A DNA stretch of 64,000 nucleotides from Azadirachta indica (taxonomy: Eukaryota; Streptophyta; Magnoliopsida; Sapindales; Meliaceae), in contig CM040452.1 of NCBI GenBank assembly GCA_022749755.1, forward strand, positions 5,040,350 to 5,104,349, in the 5' to 3' direction. Each line of letters begins with the position of its first letter. The first letter of the stretch is position 1. The position numbers and the translations under genes are program-made. The notes under the pieces are model-generated. The model worked only from the letters and a program-made list of their open reading frames with translations. It had not been told where the DNA came from and searched no databases. Positions 11,059 to 23,356 of the stretch are shown in pieces.

Positions 11059-12705
11059 GGGATACAGAACCAAAGGATACTTATTGATTAGTATAACATA
11101 AATAGTTAATTATAAGTAAACGTAGACTTAATGATGATGCGTGCTTAGACTTCTTCATAAGGTGACAATTCGGATAAATAAATCATGTTTAGATAATATA
11201 AATATAATTTATTTATTATTGGTTTTAATAGGAATATAATTTATTTATTATTCTTAGAAAAAATTTTAAATACAAATACAACCTTTTATTTAGACATAAT
11301 CATCCATTTAAGACATAGTTATAAATTTAGATACAATTATTTAATTAAAATACGAGTATTCCTTCAAATATTATTAGTGTACTATTAATATTATATGAAT
11401 TATTAATATTAAGGTCCCTAAAATATTAGATATTAAAAAGTAATATATTTTATCAACATATATATATCATAATTAAATGTTAGAAACCTATTTGGTATAA
11501 ATAAATTAATATTATATTATTTTTTATTTCATTAAAATATATTTTTATTTAATTACAATTATTCATTTTAGATACCATTAATTATTAGAAAAAAAAAATT
11601 TCTTTTGATTTTGGATTTTTATTACATGTCTGTGTGTGAGTCCTGAACAGGACAAGAATTTGACTGAATTCGTTAAGTGCCAAGAATTTAGTCAAATTCT
11701 CGGCCTTAAGTCAAATTCTCCTCTTGTCGATAAGAGTGTTATGATCAGGATGCTTTACTTATGTCAAATGTTTGTTAGACAGAGTCAAATGATTTGAGTG
11801 ATCAACGTCCACGTGTTGTTCATATTGTTAATTGTTTTGGTTTTATATTTTCTATTGCTTTCCTGTATGCTGCGTTGAGTTGCATGAATTACCGCCGCAG
11901 TAATTTGTAATTTGTAAATAAAGTTACCGGGTCATACATGTTATCAGGATCCTGTTTTTACGGGATCCTTTGAATTTGCTTCAGCGACGTCTAACCTTCC
12001 ATTTATTTCATCTATAAGTATATCCATACCCCAGCTTTATAACCCTGTCATTACTGAACTAACATTGCAACAAGACTACTTTTTGCTACCCAAAAATCTG
12101 AATATGGTCCTCTATTTTTGAGGGAAACTGGAAGTGCTCACTGATATTTAATCTGGGATCTCTTATTTGTAGCAGAAATGTAAGTGAAAGCTGCAGATAT
12201 CCTCGTTGCTTTATCTTTGTACTTGCGATGCTAAATTAAGAAAAATGAGGCTGAATCAGGAGATAGATATGATTTAAGCTACAGATACCAAAAAAGAGGG
12301 AGAGAGAAGAGTTTCAGAAAAGAAGAAGTATTGTGATTGACTGTACAGTGTATACTCATTCACTATTTTCACATGCATTCAGTATTCTGAAATTATTCAC
12401 TCAAAGTAGCGGTTTATTTCTCAAGTTACTTCAAAGCAAACAAAAAAAAAAATTATATATACGTTAATTTAATCTCAGCTGGAAATAGAAAGTGCATGCA
12501 AGGTTTAACGAAAAAAATGGTGATCTGAACGCAAGAATTTTGACATGCTTTACAGCTATGAGCTCAACGGGCATCTCATCTACTGGCCAAGGAGAAGCAA
12601 CTGTTTAAGATTATCATCTTATCGAGTCAAAGTAGCGGTTTATTACTCTAGTTACTCTGTATGCATTCATTATAAGCATGGAGACGAGTGAAAAACCATA
12701 ATTAC
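11059..12705. other. AT-rich spacer and 3' flank homologous to unit C
   Basis: 11060-11590 is AT-rich and shared with 37740-38290. From about 11600 to 12720 the sequence follows 45040-46100 of unit C (for example TTTACGGGATCC near 11957 and 45429, and GGAAACTGGAAGTGCTCACTG near 12126). No coding frame survives. Near 12620-12700 it jumps to the equivalent of 47255, so about 1.1 kb, including TFIIB exons 6 and 7, has been lost. Confidence 0.65.
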
Positions 12706-13195
12706 CTTATATCAAGGCTTTCTGATTTCTGCACAGCTTCTTGAGCTGCCTTAACTGCTTGTTTGCTTCAAAATACACTCTTTTGCACGGCCAATTTCTT
12801 TCTTTGTGGCTCCATTGACAACAGAACAAAATTCTAATGGAAAATTAACAAGATCAGGGATTTACAAAAACTGCAGAAATATGATCACAAAGTATCAAGT
12901 AAGAAATTACTTATGCCTTTTACAGTAAGGGGTTATCTTCTTGTCGACAAGCAATGTACAGGCAAGCAGCCAAAATTGCATCCAATTTTCTTCCCCTAAG
13001 AGGTTTCTGATCTTCAACCTTCTTATATATTTCATTGGCTCGATCCTTCAAATAAAATATGCGAACTCATTGACATATATGGACTCTTAAAAACATAGAA
13101 TCATTCTGCATATCCAGTAGGTGTCAGAAAATTATGTAAGAAGATCAACCGAACTGTAGAAATCAGCATACCTTAATTGTTACAATAAGGCCCAA
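12706..13195 (-). pseudogene. Truncated TFIIB pseudogene (unit A)
   Basis: On the minus strand this carries the equivalents of TFIIB exons 2, 3, 4 and 5 of the gene at 46240-48901. Exon 2 (near 13172-13194) and exon 3 (near 12930-13050) are present, but exon 3 has single-base losses (GGGGTTATC for GGGGTTTATC). Exons 4 and 5 are joined directly: the 3' part of exon 4, intron 4 and the 5' part of exon 5 were deleted at a short CAAGCA-like match, which gives a stop soon after. Exons 1, 6 and 7 are absent. It cannot make TFIIB. The retained introns show that it arose by DNA duplication, not by reverse transcription. Confidence 0.88.
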
Positions 13196-14039
13196 CCTGA
13201 AATTAGCAATAGTTGTATTCATTATAAATTTTTGCATTTGCAATCTTCAAGAGCAAAAAACAAAAAATTTATAAACATCAAATTATAGTGTAATTAACAA
13301 TTTCAACTTATGTTTTCATCTTCTGGAAACACACAAACAACAAAGAAAAAAGGACCAAATTTTTTATCCCCTCATAAATTTACTGTTCTTTTCTCAGCAT
13401 CGAAACATAAAAATGAAGAAAGACACCTATAGATCCATAAAAACCACAGTACTCATCTCAGCATGTTGCTGACAGAATGCTCACTTTCTGGTGGGAAACA
13501 AAACCAATTTAAACCCTCAAATTCTCCTATCCTTTTCTTGCCTCTTTCTCCATTTTCTCCACATCCAAACAGAACAACTAGAAATTACATATATCAGTAT
13601 GAATCCTTCCAAATTTTCACAAATAGAAGACAACAAAAAATCATGTAACATATAATCATACAAACCACAGAACATTTCAAATCACAAAAAAATTGAATCA
13701 TACCCTCGAAATAGACACAATAGTACCTACCAACCACATTACTATAGGACGTACGGTTGGTCAATTAATTGTTTTGATAGTTTGAGTGATTCTCAGTTCT
13801 TATTCAAGGAGTGTGATTTCTTGATTTCAAATAAGAAATTTAGTATTGTAGTGGGGAAAGTTACGCGATGCTGATTTGAGATGTTAATCAAGCTATGAAG
13901 GTCATCCTAGGGGATATCAATAATAAACCTCGAAGTGGGTAAATCGTGCATGCAAAATAACCTGATCTGAGCTAATGCCTCCAAGTTGCGCACACCATAA
14001 ACTATCGGGACAGGGAGCCCTCACCTTAAGCTTGGTTGG
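13196..14039. other. TFIIB intron 1 remnant, then unassigned sequence
   Basis: 13196 to about 13700 follows intron 1 of the intact TFIIB gene (48010-48500) with small changes; the similarity stops just before exon 1 would begin. 13740-14040 is unique in this window and has no frame or motif I recognise. Confidence 0.6.
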
Positions 14040-14945
14040 GGAATCATGTCCTGAATGAATTAGAATGAAAAGATATAAGATAGTAAGAGTTGGTTACTAT
14101 TTTATTTTCTAGAACTTTGGCTAGCATTACTCATTTGTACAGGAACATCAATCACAAGTTCTTCCTTTCTTTGTAGATTCATTAGTGATGCTTTTTATCT
14201 CCTTTTGGAGGGCAATTGAAGTTGAGAATTCCTTCATGGTCAGCCTTAAATGAATTGAATGAATCGGTATCAGCCAAAATGCAGCGAATAGCAATCAGAA
14301 AGAGAACTCGACGACTGTCAGTTGTATTAATCTCTCACTGAACAACTGGTTTTTTGTGGCTGAATGGATCATACTACCTGTCCCCTTCTTGTAAGAACTG
14401 CGGTTTTTTTATTCCTTTTTCTTCCCCTTTTTTGCCATTTTGGTGTAGAGTTCGAAAACAACTATTTTTTAAATGATAATATTCATCCAATTTTGTTATA
14501 GAAGAAATGTACTTATTTTCTACATGTAATGCAAGAAATGATTGATAGATGGTGCTATATACTATGGCTTCTTTAAGTGGTATTCTTTGTCACGTGTCCT
14601 ACCGGATTTTCCTGACGTATGATTGATTGGTTGTTCCTTACATGCCCAAAATAGCTATATGTTCAATCTAAGCATTTCTCAGGTTGAAATTTTGACACAA
14701 ATTGTTAGAATTTTTCTCCAAACCTCTGTAATTCAATAAATCTGGCAAATAAGGAGCCTTCAACTGTGGAAATAAAGCACTGGACAAGAACTGCAGTGAT
14801 TGAACTTTTTCTCATTGAAATCAACATTAACAGAAGTTACAGAACGTTTACAGATATATTAGGAGAAAATATATACTCTTATCTCAATATCTGAACCTTT
14901 TGTTTAACATTCTTGTATTGAACCAATTCCATTATTACATCGATC
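14040..14945. other. Remnant of a further kinase 3' flank
   Basis: Diverged but collinear with about 39990-40965, the region downstream of the unit C kinase: CTAGCATTACTCATTTG, GGCTGAATGGATCA, then ATAATATTCATCCAATTT, and at 14800-14940 the kinase 3' UTR (AACGTTTACAGA, ATCTCAATATCT). No kinase coding sequence follows; homology ends near 14945. It looks like the stump of another kinase/B3 unit. Confidence 0.55.
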
Positions 14946-16351
14946 CTATACAAAAGAGCCCCTATTTTATATTTCTATATAGCTTTATGCATCATACAAC
15001 TCTTGCAAATATGCATCATAAGTTTTATATTTCTATATAGCTTTTCACATAATTTTTACATTCATTTAGTTTTAAATACAGTTTTTGTAATAAACTCTTT
15101 GAATACATTAATCAATATCATCTTTCATTTTCCCTTCCTATTCACATTTTTTGTAATAAAAATACTATTCCTTTAACCAATTAGTAAGAGTCTATATTAG
15201 CTTGTGTGTTATGTTATTTAAAAAAAATTATTGACAAACCTATATAATAATTTTTCAAAATAAAACAAACTTATATGACTTGAGATAGAGGGTTAAATTA
15301 AAAAGAAATTTAACTTGGAAAAGTTCTTGAACCATGATGAGAAAAGAACCATGGAGATTAATGGAAACCAAAGCCATTGAGATTACTGAAAATTAGAAGC
15401 CAGAAGTTCATTGAGCCTTCGCTGGAGCATGCTTTTAAATTCTAACACTAAAATCAATTATATAGTCTTTTTTTTTTACTCTGTTTAATTTACAATAAGA
15501 TGTAGTGTTAATTAGATTAAGTATTTGACAATCACACATAGTATGTTTGGAATTCTCTGTCACATATGAAAATTATTCATGATATTATTAATATATTTTT
15601 TTTTACTGTTTTTAATTCACAATAAGATGTAGTGTTAATTAGATCAAGTATTTAACAATCATAATAATATGTTTAGAATTCTTTGTCGTGTATAAAAATT
15701 ATTCATGATATTTACATCAAGTGTTTAGCAGGAGTATAGATATGACAATTATGGTACAATCCAGACATTTTTGTATAATATATGCAATATCTATTTTTAA
15801 ATTTGAAGGATTTCTATTCGACACATAATGAAAATCTGCCTGCACAAAGAATAGGGAGCCCACAAATTAAGCAGGGGAGTCCTACCTTTGGCAGGACGTG
15901 AACACACTCCCTTTACGTGTATATATTACCACCAGACCACAGACCTTGGTCAATATGTTTAGGAGGAGCCACGCTATTTCTTATCTAAAATGACTACAGT
16001 GAAGTACGATAACACAAATAGAATGAAATTATTGACTACATAATTGAGACAAAATCAGTTAATAGTTAAATATAAAGATATATATACGTGAATAATATAT
16101 AAATATTCATGCTGTTAAATTACTAAAGGATGAAGTATACAACTATATAACTATGTAAGTAATTGATAAATATCAAATGTTAATTAAGATGTTGGTGACT
16201 TAATTTTTGGGAATAATTAATTTTTCATAAAGTTAATTCAAAGAAAATTCATGCATACAATTTATTTTTCTTTTATTTAAATGTGACATCGTATATAAAT
16301 CTTGGATCTCTTTAATTAAACACATATATTTTGAGTTACAAAATCTGGAAA
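14946..16351. repeat. Spacer with a 127-bp tandem duplication and inverted-repeat flank
   Basis: No gene. Two copies of a block with period 127 lie at about 15470-15585 and 15597-15712 (shared TTTTTTTTTACTNTGTTT, CAATAAGATGTAGTGTTAATTAGAT). Parts of 15460-16265 match 34340-34790 in reverse complement (for example ATGCATGAATTTTCTTTGAATTAA), so this is the outer arm of the large inverted repeat formed by the B3 copies at 21.0 and 32.7 kb. Confidence 0.6.
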
Positions 16352-19300
16352 GAGTGGGCAAATCAAGTTTAATTCAGTTTTTTTAAAAACCAAACGGAAC
16401 CGAAATTAAGTTTAATTTCTTAGAACTGAACTCTAAAAGTGAGCTGAATCAAACCGAACCGAACTCATTCAGTTCGATTCTTTTCGATTCCTCGATCCGG
16501 TTCCTATACTTGTCCAATTCAAATAGCTTGATCCAAATCTCCCATGTTCCGAGTTCCAAATTTTCACTTTTCAAACTTTAATTTTAAATTTAAAATGTAT
16601 TATTAATATATGATTAAAAAATATTAAAATAATATCTAATGTAATTAAAAAAATACATTGACAATGAAAGAAAAATAAAAATAAAAGATGATTAAGATTT
16701 CTTAATTAAGAAAAGGAATACCTGTTTGGAAACTTGAGAAAAATAGTAAGAAAAATCCACCAAAATCAATGAAATCTCATATTTTCTAATGGAAATCACT
16801 AGGAAATTCATGAAAATATTAATCCACACTTTAGAAATGTACTTTGATTGCTTCTTCATAACCCCAATTTTGCTTCTGCTTCCATTTCATCTTCTACTCT
16901 TATATCATCAGAATTCAGAAGCACTTTTTCAGCCTTACTTCAGTTTCAATTTCCATTTTCCAGGACCTTTTGCTGCTTCAGGATTCAATTCAGTTCTTCA
17001 TTTCCAATTGCTAAGGCTTCTGTATCTTCACCCTCTTTCTCATTCCTACACCCACATTAACACAAATGAAAACAGGTTACGAATTCTTTCCATACAAAAA
17101 AATCATTGACTGTTTACAATACTCTTCTCACTATGTAAATACACAATAAACCCCTGATTTAGGTAATCTAACCTGTGTACAAAAGAAAAAGAATATGGAT
17201 TTTTGCTGACTAGATTCTTTAGAAACATCATTTTGGTAATGACTTTAACATCAGATGGCTTTTTTTGTTTATTCATTTGCAGCCATTCTAGTCTTTAAAT
17301 ACCACATTATAGTCAAACTTCATCAATAACAGTGAGGCAATAAAGTACTGCAGTAACAAAAATAAATTCGCTTACCAAAACGCGAGAAAAGAATACCAAA
17401 TAACCATCTGCAAGTTTTCATATTGAATACCTGTAATTCATACATAAAGCAAAATCAGAATAAAGGCATTAACACGAATTACATATAAGTATGTATGAAC
17501 TCAGATGCAGCTTGTAGTACAGAATTACATACAAGAATGCCTTGTGCCCTCAGTACAAAAACCAGCATTGCGTTCATTCCTATCCATTCCAGGAATAAGA
17601 ACAATGTTCGACATCAATCTGTTGATTAACTCATGCAGAAAGGAAGGTTCCTTGCATTAGTAGCTACAAGACCATCAGCACCAGCTATGAAACAGACATA
17701 GCTGAAGCTGTAAAGCTGCTTGTTAATAAGAATAGCTGCAGAAAACGAAGAAAGGCAGAGATTAAAATTAAGTTTTAGCAAGCTAGAGCCAGAGGATTCA
17801 GACAAAATGAAGAAGACTAACTCACCAACACAAGTACAAAACTTATTTAACATCATGAACTTCTGACCTCAAAATGAAACTTATGTAACATCATGAACTT
17901 CTAACCTCTCATCCCACATTTAACCTGAAATTAACAACAAATGTCTCTATCATCACCAGTATCAATACCAGTAACCTATGCTGCTACAGAGATAATAACT
18001 TAATATGCAAATCGATGTATAGCAAGAAGACTATTGTTTTACCGTTGCCATTGATATGCTGTACAAATTATAACAAGAATACAATTGAGTCTTCATACAA
18101 TACTTGTATGCTCCGTCGGTGTTGATCTTACACACTCTACACGAAAATAATTATAGCAATTAGATAAAGTTAAAAAATTCTTTCATAAGTTAAAAACTCA
18201 AGAACTAAGATTATGTATAACATTACCTGATGCAATTAACTCATAAAACTCTGTTTCTTCAACCAAAGTTGTATCTTTTATGGAGCTTTCCAACAAAAGC
18301 GAACTCCGTAACCAATTTTGTGCACATATTAAGCCTTCCACCATTTTAGGAGTCAATGAACTTCGGAATGGATCTAAAATTCAGTCTCCAGTGCTAAAGG
18401 CTGACTCGAATGCCACAGTAGATACTGGAATCACAAGTATATCGTTTGCTATATGTGACAAAATTCGATATCTGGTACAATTCAACCTCTACCATAACAA
18501 AATATCAAATCCTGGATTAAAAAGATCCTCTGCTAGCTCCATCAAGTATCTATCTACTTCATTTGATGCTTTTGTGCTTTGTTGAGCCTTTGCAAGCTTA
18601 CTGTATTGCATGAAAGGCGAAAAATCATCTTCATTGCTAGCAAGGCCAACTCACTGGAATGTTGTGAAGATTGAGCATCACTAGCACTACTACCACCACA
18701 ATCTTCTTTAAAGTATCCCACCTTGTATGTGTCATAAAGTGTAAACAGCAATTGTTTGATAAATTTTTCATTTCATCAATTCTCACATTATCATCCTACA
18801 ATAAATGGTTGAGATTGATTTGCAATAGTTTCATCAGCATGGAGAAACACCCACCATATAATTTCTTTGAAGATTGTCTATGATTATTGACTTTTTCCAA
18901 CTGGGAAACTTGCATGATTCTTTATTTATGTATTTAATATTTTGTGATTAAATAAAGTGTGGTTAATTTTCTTCAACAGGAAGATTAGTATATTAGAAAC
19001 TGTTTTTACTGCTTTTAGAATTTTAAAAGCAAGAAAAACAATGATGGAAAACGGAAGTGATGTTGAAGAAAGGTGGAAAAAATTAAAATAAGAAATTCTA
19101 AATTTGCACTTTTTTTCCAGCAAATCTTTTACATTATGTATGCATTAGTCAAATTTGCTGAAAATTTGGGAGAAGTTTGTCAAACAATTATCTTTGACGA
19201 AAACAAAGAAAACCCTAATAATTATAATCGACCATAGCAAAATTCAAACGGATCTATTTTTATGAAAATAAAAAAAGTACCCAGATGAAATAAATCCAAC

Positions 19301-19789
19301 AAAAGCAACCAAAAATCCTAACCCATAGAAGAGAAACAGAGAAAAGAAGTCGCTATTTGGGGATTTATGGATGAATCAAAATATGAAGAAGAAAAATCAT
19401 GCAAAAAAAATAAATATAGATTAAAAAAAAAGTTTCATTGTCAATAAATTAAATTTACTAGTAAGAGTAGTTGATTTATCTGATTGACGATCAAATCGAA
19501 GAGAAACAGAAAGAGAGATTGATGATCAGATTGAAAAGAATTAAAAAAAGAGATTAATGAATAGAGAGAGAAGAGAGAGACGTTGCATACTCTTCTGGCC
19601 CACCTACATTTTCATTTTCATTTTTGGTTACTGTTTGCGTCGGTTTTCAGTGTTGAGTTCGGTTAAAAACTGAACCCGAACCGAACCTGATTAGATCCAA
19701 TAACTAGGAACCGATTTGAAACCAAAGTCGTTAAGACAACCAAATGATTTGGTTCGGTTCAGTTATACTTTTTCTGCCCACCCCTAAAC
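16352..19789 (-). mobile_element. hAT-family DNA transposon, degenerate
   Basis: The minus strand at about 18760-18280 encodes the C-terminal hAT dimerisation region: FDILLWW-like residues, ILSHIANDILVIPVSTVAFE, SAFSTGD, then a stop, ILDPFRSSLTPKMVEGLICA and QNWLRS. These are the diagnostic hAT residues. The frame has several stops and no N-terminal zinc finger or DDE part is recognisable, so it is not autonomous. The proposed ends are GAGTGGGCAAA at 16352 and the reverse complement of GGGGTGGGCAGAA near 19775. They are flanked by an imperfect 8-base target duplication, TCTGGAAA (16344-16351) and TCTGGAAG (19790-19797). Near both ends the motif GGTTCGGTTC and variants are clustered, as in many hAT elements. 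The ends are inferred; the family is clear. Confidence 0.78.
18280..18760 (-). pseudogene. hAT transposase C-terminal domain remnant
   Basis: This is the coding core of the hAT element. It contains the YDDYK-like start (LLFTLYDTYK), a Ser-rich linker, then the dimerisation domain with VIPVSTVAFESAFSTGD and LTPKMVEGLICAQNWLR. A frameshift near 18560 and at least one stop (after STGD) interrupt it. No function is expected. Confidence 0.85.
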
Positions 19790-19797
19790 TCTGGAAG

Positions 19798-20999
19798 TGA
19801 ACAATAACTATTTGATATCATTTGAATCAAGCTATTATATTTAGTATTAGCTCACAATCTAATGTGTGGATGGATTACAAGCCTTGGGTTGTAAACAATG
19901 ATATCGAGGCTGTATTTTAAATTTTTTTCTCATTTATATTAATTATGTAAATATAAATTAAAAAAAATTATAAATACAAATTTTTAACTGCTTATCAAAG
20001 AACGTTTTTTTATCATAACCCATTCCTGCCCCTGAATAGAATGTCGTCCTTATACCCTAGTTTTAATTCCAAAACGAGAGATAAGAAATTTCAATTAAGG
20101 TTAATTTTATTAATATTAATTTCACTTAATTTTAAAATTAAAGCTAAAATTGTAACATTAAAAATAAAAGTAAAAATTTCGCTCATAAAATTTCATCTAG
20201 CTTAATTCTATAAATATATCATTTCTAAATTAATAGAACCATGAGTGGTAATATAAAAGACCATCTTCTTAAAGATAGGGTTTCAAAAATATCTTATCAT
20301 CTATAAAGTGATATTGATATTTAATCTAGTTTTTGGATAGAATCTTATATGTTAAACATCAAATCTCTTCCTCCCTACTATTACTTGAACTTAACACTAT
20401 TGATCCTTACCATTAATCAAATTTGGAATAGCTTGATCTCCATCGTTACTCAAACTCGAATGGTTTAAAAGCGTCAAGGGTAATCCAGACTACGTAAATA
20501 TAATTGATATATTTTCAATTGATAGGTTAATAATTAATGACTTCATATATTTTAAGTTGATAATTATTTGTTGTAAGATAAATTTTAGAATATATAAAAT
20601 TTTAAGACAAAAGAGATTAATTAACAGAATATCAAACATATGTGAGGTGTTTGATAATTAATTGTTGACTTTTAATATTTATTATAAATTTAAAAAGATT
20701 ATGTAACTCTAATTAATAGATCATCGGGATCCAAACTATTAATTACTAGTTTCAGAAGCTTGCAAGCAACTATAACAGAAAATATACAACCGAACAATTA
20801 CTTTGATATATAGATTGAAAGCAAAAATATATAACGAACTCAACAATTAGTTAATTATATGTCAGTAAAACCTGAAATCACTTGTAGCAGTCACACTCTA
20901 AAAAACATATGAAATAACATAATAAGCCTACCAATTAATAGTATCAAAATAGACTTATAGTTAATTAATATATACTCGTCCATATTAATTTCATGGAGT
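19798..20999. other. AT-rich 3' flank of B3 copy 2
   Basis: About 20610-20999 matches 33934-34310 in reverse complement (for example AGTGTGACT near 20890 and GATCATCGGGATCC against GGATCCTGACTTCAGACGATC). The rest, 19798-20600, has no match that I can see in the window and no frame. Confidence 0.55.
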
Positions 21000-22220
21000 T
21001 CATGGGCTATGAGTTGAAACTTGAGGAATATTTGATCCCCTGCCTTCACTTGCTGGACTGCTGCCATTACCATTACCTTCACTACTAATTGCACCATCAA
21101 AATCTCCATTGTTGTTCTGCTTATTTTCTTCTCCAATTTGTCCTCCATTACCAGTACCTTTACTGCTATTTCCACCGTCAAAACCTCCATTGTTGCCATT
21201 GTTGTTCTGGTTATTTCGTTCACCAATTTGTCCTCCTTTACCAAGCAACACCAGCGCCAAACCAAGTTTATCACCCGGTGTTCTGAATGACCATACCTGA
21301 ATTAGATCACCAAGCTCCAATTTATTCCGCTCTTTAACACTGTTCCATTCTCTTATCAGCACATAAGAGAATTTATCCTTTTTTACCTCGCCAGTTTTCG
21401 CTCCCATTTTCGGCCATCTCGTCAATGTGATAATGCTTTCTTTATCATCTAAGGATGGCTCAATGAATTTCGCGTACCTATGATTTCCAGCGTTAATGTC
21501 TATCCTCTCATCATCGTTCAAGAAATTTGACAATGACAATATTTGATTCAAGGGAATCGACAAGCGATTGTGATGATGTGATAAGTCCGTAGAAAACAAA
21601 CACTTCTGTATCACCAAATTTATCTTGGAACCATTCAGCCTCTCAATCTTTTCTCTGTACTCTTGGGGCAAATCCGGGGTCTCTCTCGGAACATTGAACC
21701 TTTCTTTCTTCACTTCCTTGTTGGGTCTTGAGTTCTTTGCTTCACTATCATCTGATCTTCTATTTACGCACCTTTCCCGCTTTTGATTTTCATTCATATA
21801 TCTTGCAGCTCTCCATTCTCCACCATCATAGTCCTCCTCCCAATCCAAAATTCTTGCCTTCATGGCATTACCGATAAGTTTATCCCGAGGAGCAACTTTA
21901 TTAAACCCTTGTTTCCTCTCTGAAACTGAGAAACTATATCTAAAATTCGCATCAGGAAAACTAGGCAGCCGCCATGCCCTGCTATCATCACTTCTTCTTG
22001 AAGAACCTCCACGCTCATAACCATTACAAGCAGCCAACCTGCTCCAATACCCATTACTCTCGACAGCCTTCCTTTTCTTTTCTTGTTCTATTTTCTCAGA
22101 AACCAAACATGCAACCGCTCGTAAAGCTTCAAGACCAGACCAGTTCGGGTTAATCTTAATTCCTCTTTCTTCAAAATCCTTCAAACTCAAAATAGGGAGC
22201 TCATCTTCTTCTTCAGCCAT
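21000..22220 (-). CDS. B3 domain-containing protein, DUF313 type (copy 2)
   Basis: An uninterrupted frame of 406 codons from MAEEED; the same frame stays open 34 codons further upstream (to 22322), but that part is hydrophobic leader-like translation of a T-rich 5' UTR, and the MAE start is shared by the family. The N-terminal block DFEERGIKINPNWSGLEAL is present. A B3 domain spans about 181-327 (PDLPQEYREKIERLNGSK, LVIQKCLFSTDL, RLSIPLNQI, LELGDLIQVWSFR). The tail has two Gln/Asn/Gly-rich repeats (GGQIGERNNQNNNG and GGQIGEENKQNNNG). It is divergent from the kinase pseudogene at 23357. It is nearly identical to copy 3 at 32713 in inverted orientation: I count roughly 16 amino-acid differences, none inside the B3 domain. 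Confidence 0.92.
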   Translation of the reverse strand: MAEEEDELPILSLKDFEERGIKINPNWSGLEALRAVACLVSEKIEQEKKRKAVESNGYWSRLAACNGYERGGSSRRSDDSRAWRLPSFPDANFRYSFSVSERKQGFNKVAPRDKLIGNAMKARILDWEEDYDGGEWRAARYMNENQKRERCVNRRSDDSEAKNSRPNKEVKKERFNVPRETPDLPQEYREKIERLNGSKINLVIQKCLFSTDLSHHHNRLSIPLNQILSLSNFLNDDERIDINAGNHRYAKFIEPSLDDKESIITLTRWPKMGAKTGEVKKDKFSYVLIREWNSVKERNKLELGDLIQVWSFRTPGDKLGLALVLLGKGGQIGERNNQNNNGNNGGFDGGNSSKGTGNGGQIGEENKQNNNGDFDGAISSEGNGNGSSPASEGRGSNIPQVSTHSP

Positions 22221-23356
22221 CTCCAATTCCACCTGTCGCTTCTTAAAGTTAGAATCAGATAGATGAACGTATATAGCAGGAAAAAAGAAAACAAATGAAA
22301 AATAACAAAGACTAAAGAACAATTAAGGGTAGAGAACAGAAACTATAGAGGCTATCCTAGTCTTAGCGCAATTATAGGAGAAAGAGAATAATTTCCATTC
22401 CTTGTGATTTTAGGAATTTATATTTCGCTGGGGTTTCCTAAATAGTGTTTAAATCAGTTTCTAATTGGGATTCTTTTTTAATTTGTTTTTTCATCGCTTC
22501 CTCTCTATCTATTATGGTAGCAACATTTATTGATTTCTTTTTGAATTTGTACGTCATGACTTACATTTATACCTGAATTAATTACATGAATTTTTATCAG
22601 TGTAAAGTAACAAAATTTAATATGTAATCCAACCCAACTGAATTTTAATATGTGTTTACGTATGGGTTAGTTTTAATTTAACTCACTGAATTGTATTGCA
22701 AATGGTTAAGCTATTGGAGCAGTTCAGAATGTAACACTAATATGATAAAAGAGTCTAAAAACTCGAATTTTACTTGTCCTCTCTTCATTTTAAATCTTAA
22801 AATGTAGCTATACATATAAAAAATGTTATATATCGAAAGTGATGCAATATTATTATATGTATTATATTTAAGTTTTAAAAAAATCATCGTGACTCGAATT
22901 TAAATCCAACTGGAATTCAACACAATTTCTCAACCTCTTTTGGATCACGTATAGATAGAGTTTAAGCGTTACATATAGGATCACATTTCTCTCTTAAGAG
23001 GTCGCTTTCTTTCACTTGCGAGGAAAGTAACTTCACAAAAATTTCGCCATAGTCTAATCATTATGTATAGTCTTCTGTTGTTGCTCCACAGGGGTTTCGC
23101 CAGAAAATCAGATTTAATTATTTCAGTTTATTGAAGATTTCTGCAAACTTGCTGCTTGGAGAAGAAGGTGAGTCGTGTCTGTTCTTAGTTGAATCTTCCG
23201 TTGTCTGTGTCTTGTAGTTTGAATCTCTCTGTTTGTTTAGATTGCCAGTCCAATTACCGCTCGTCTTTTTGTCTTTGTCATCAGATTTCAGAGCAACACT
23301 CGTGCATCTAAGTGGGTTCTGGTGCCTCTGTCGATCTTGAATAAACAAGAACCTGC
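22221..23356. promoter_or_regulatory. Divergent intergenic region between B3 copy 2 (-) and kinase pseudogene (+)
   Basis: A minus-strand TATAAA at 22417-22422 and the conserved AGAAACTGATTTAAACAC block (about 22448-22465, minus) serve the B3 gene. Sequence from about 22330 to 22830 matches 32100-32600 in reverse complement. From about 22985 it is the kinase 5' leader, homologous to 7623-8000 and 42351-42720. The intergenic region is 1.1 kb, shorter than in units A (1.7 kb) and C (1.4 kb). Confidence 0.6.

Noticed and set aside
16789..17109. 106-codon plus-strand frame rich in Phe, Leu and His
   Set aside because: Chance frame in pyrimidine-rich DNA inside the hAT element; no motif.
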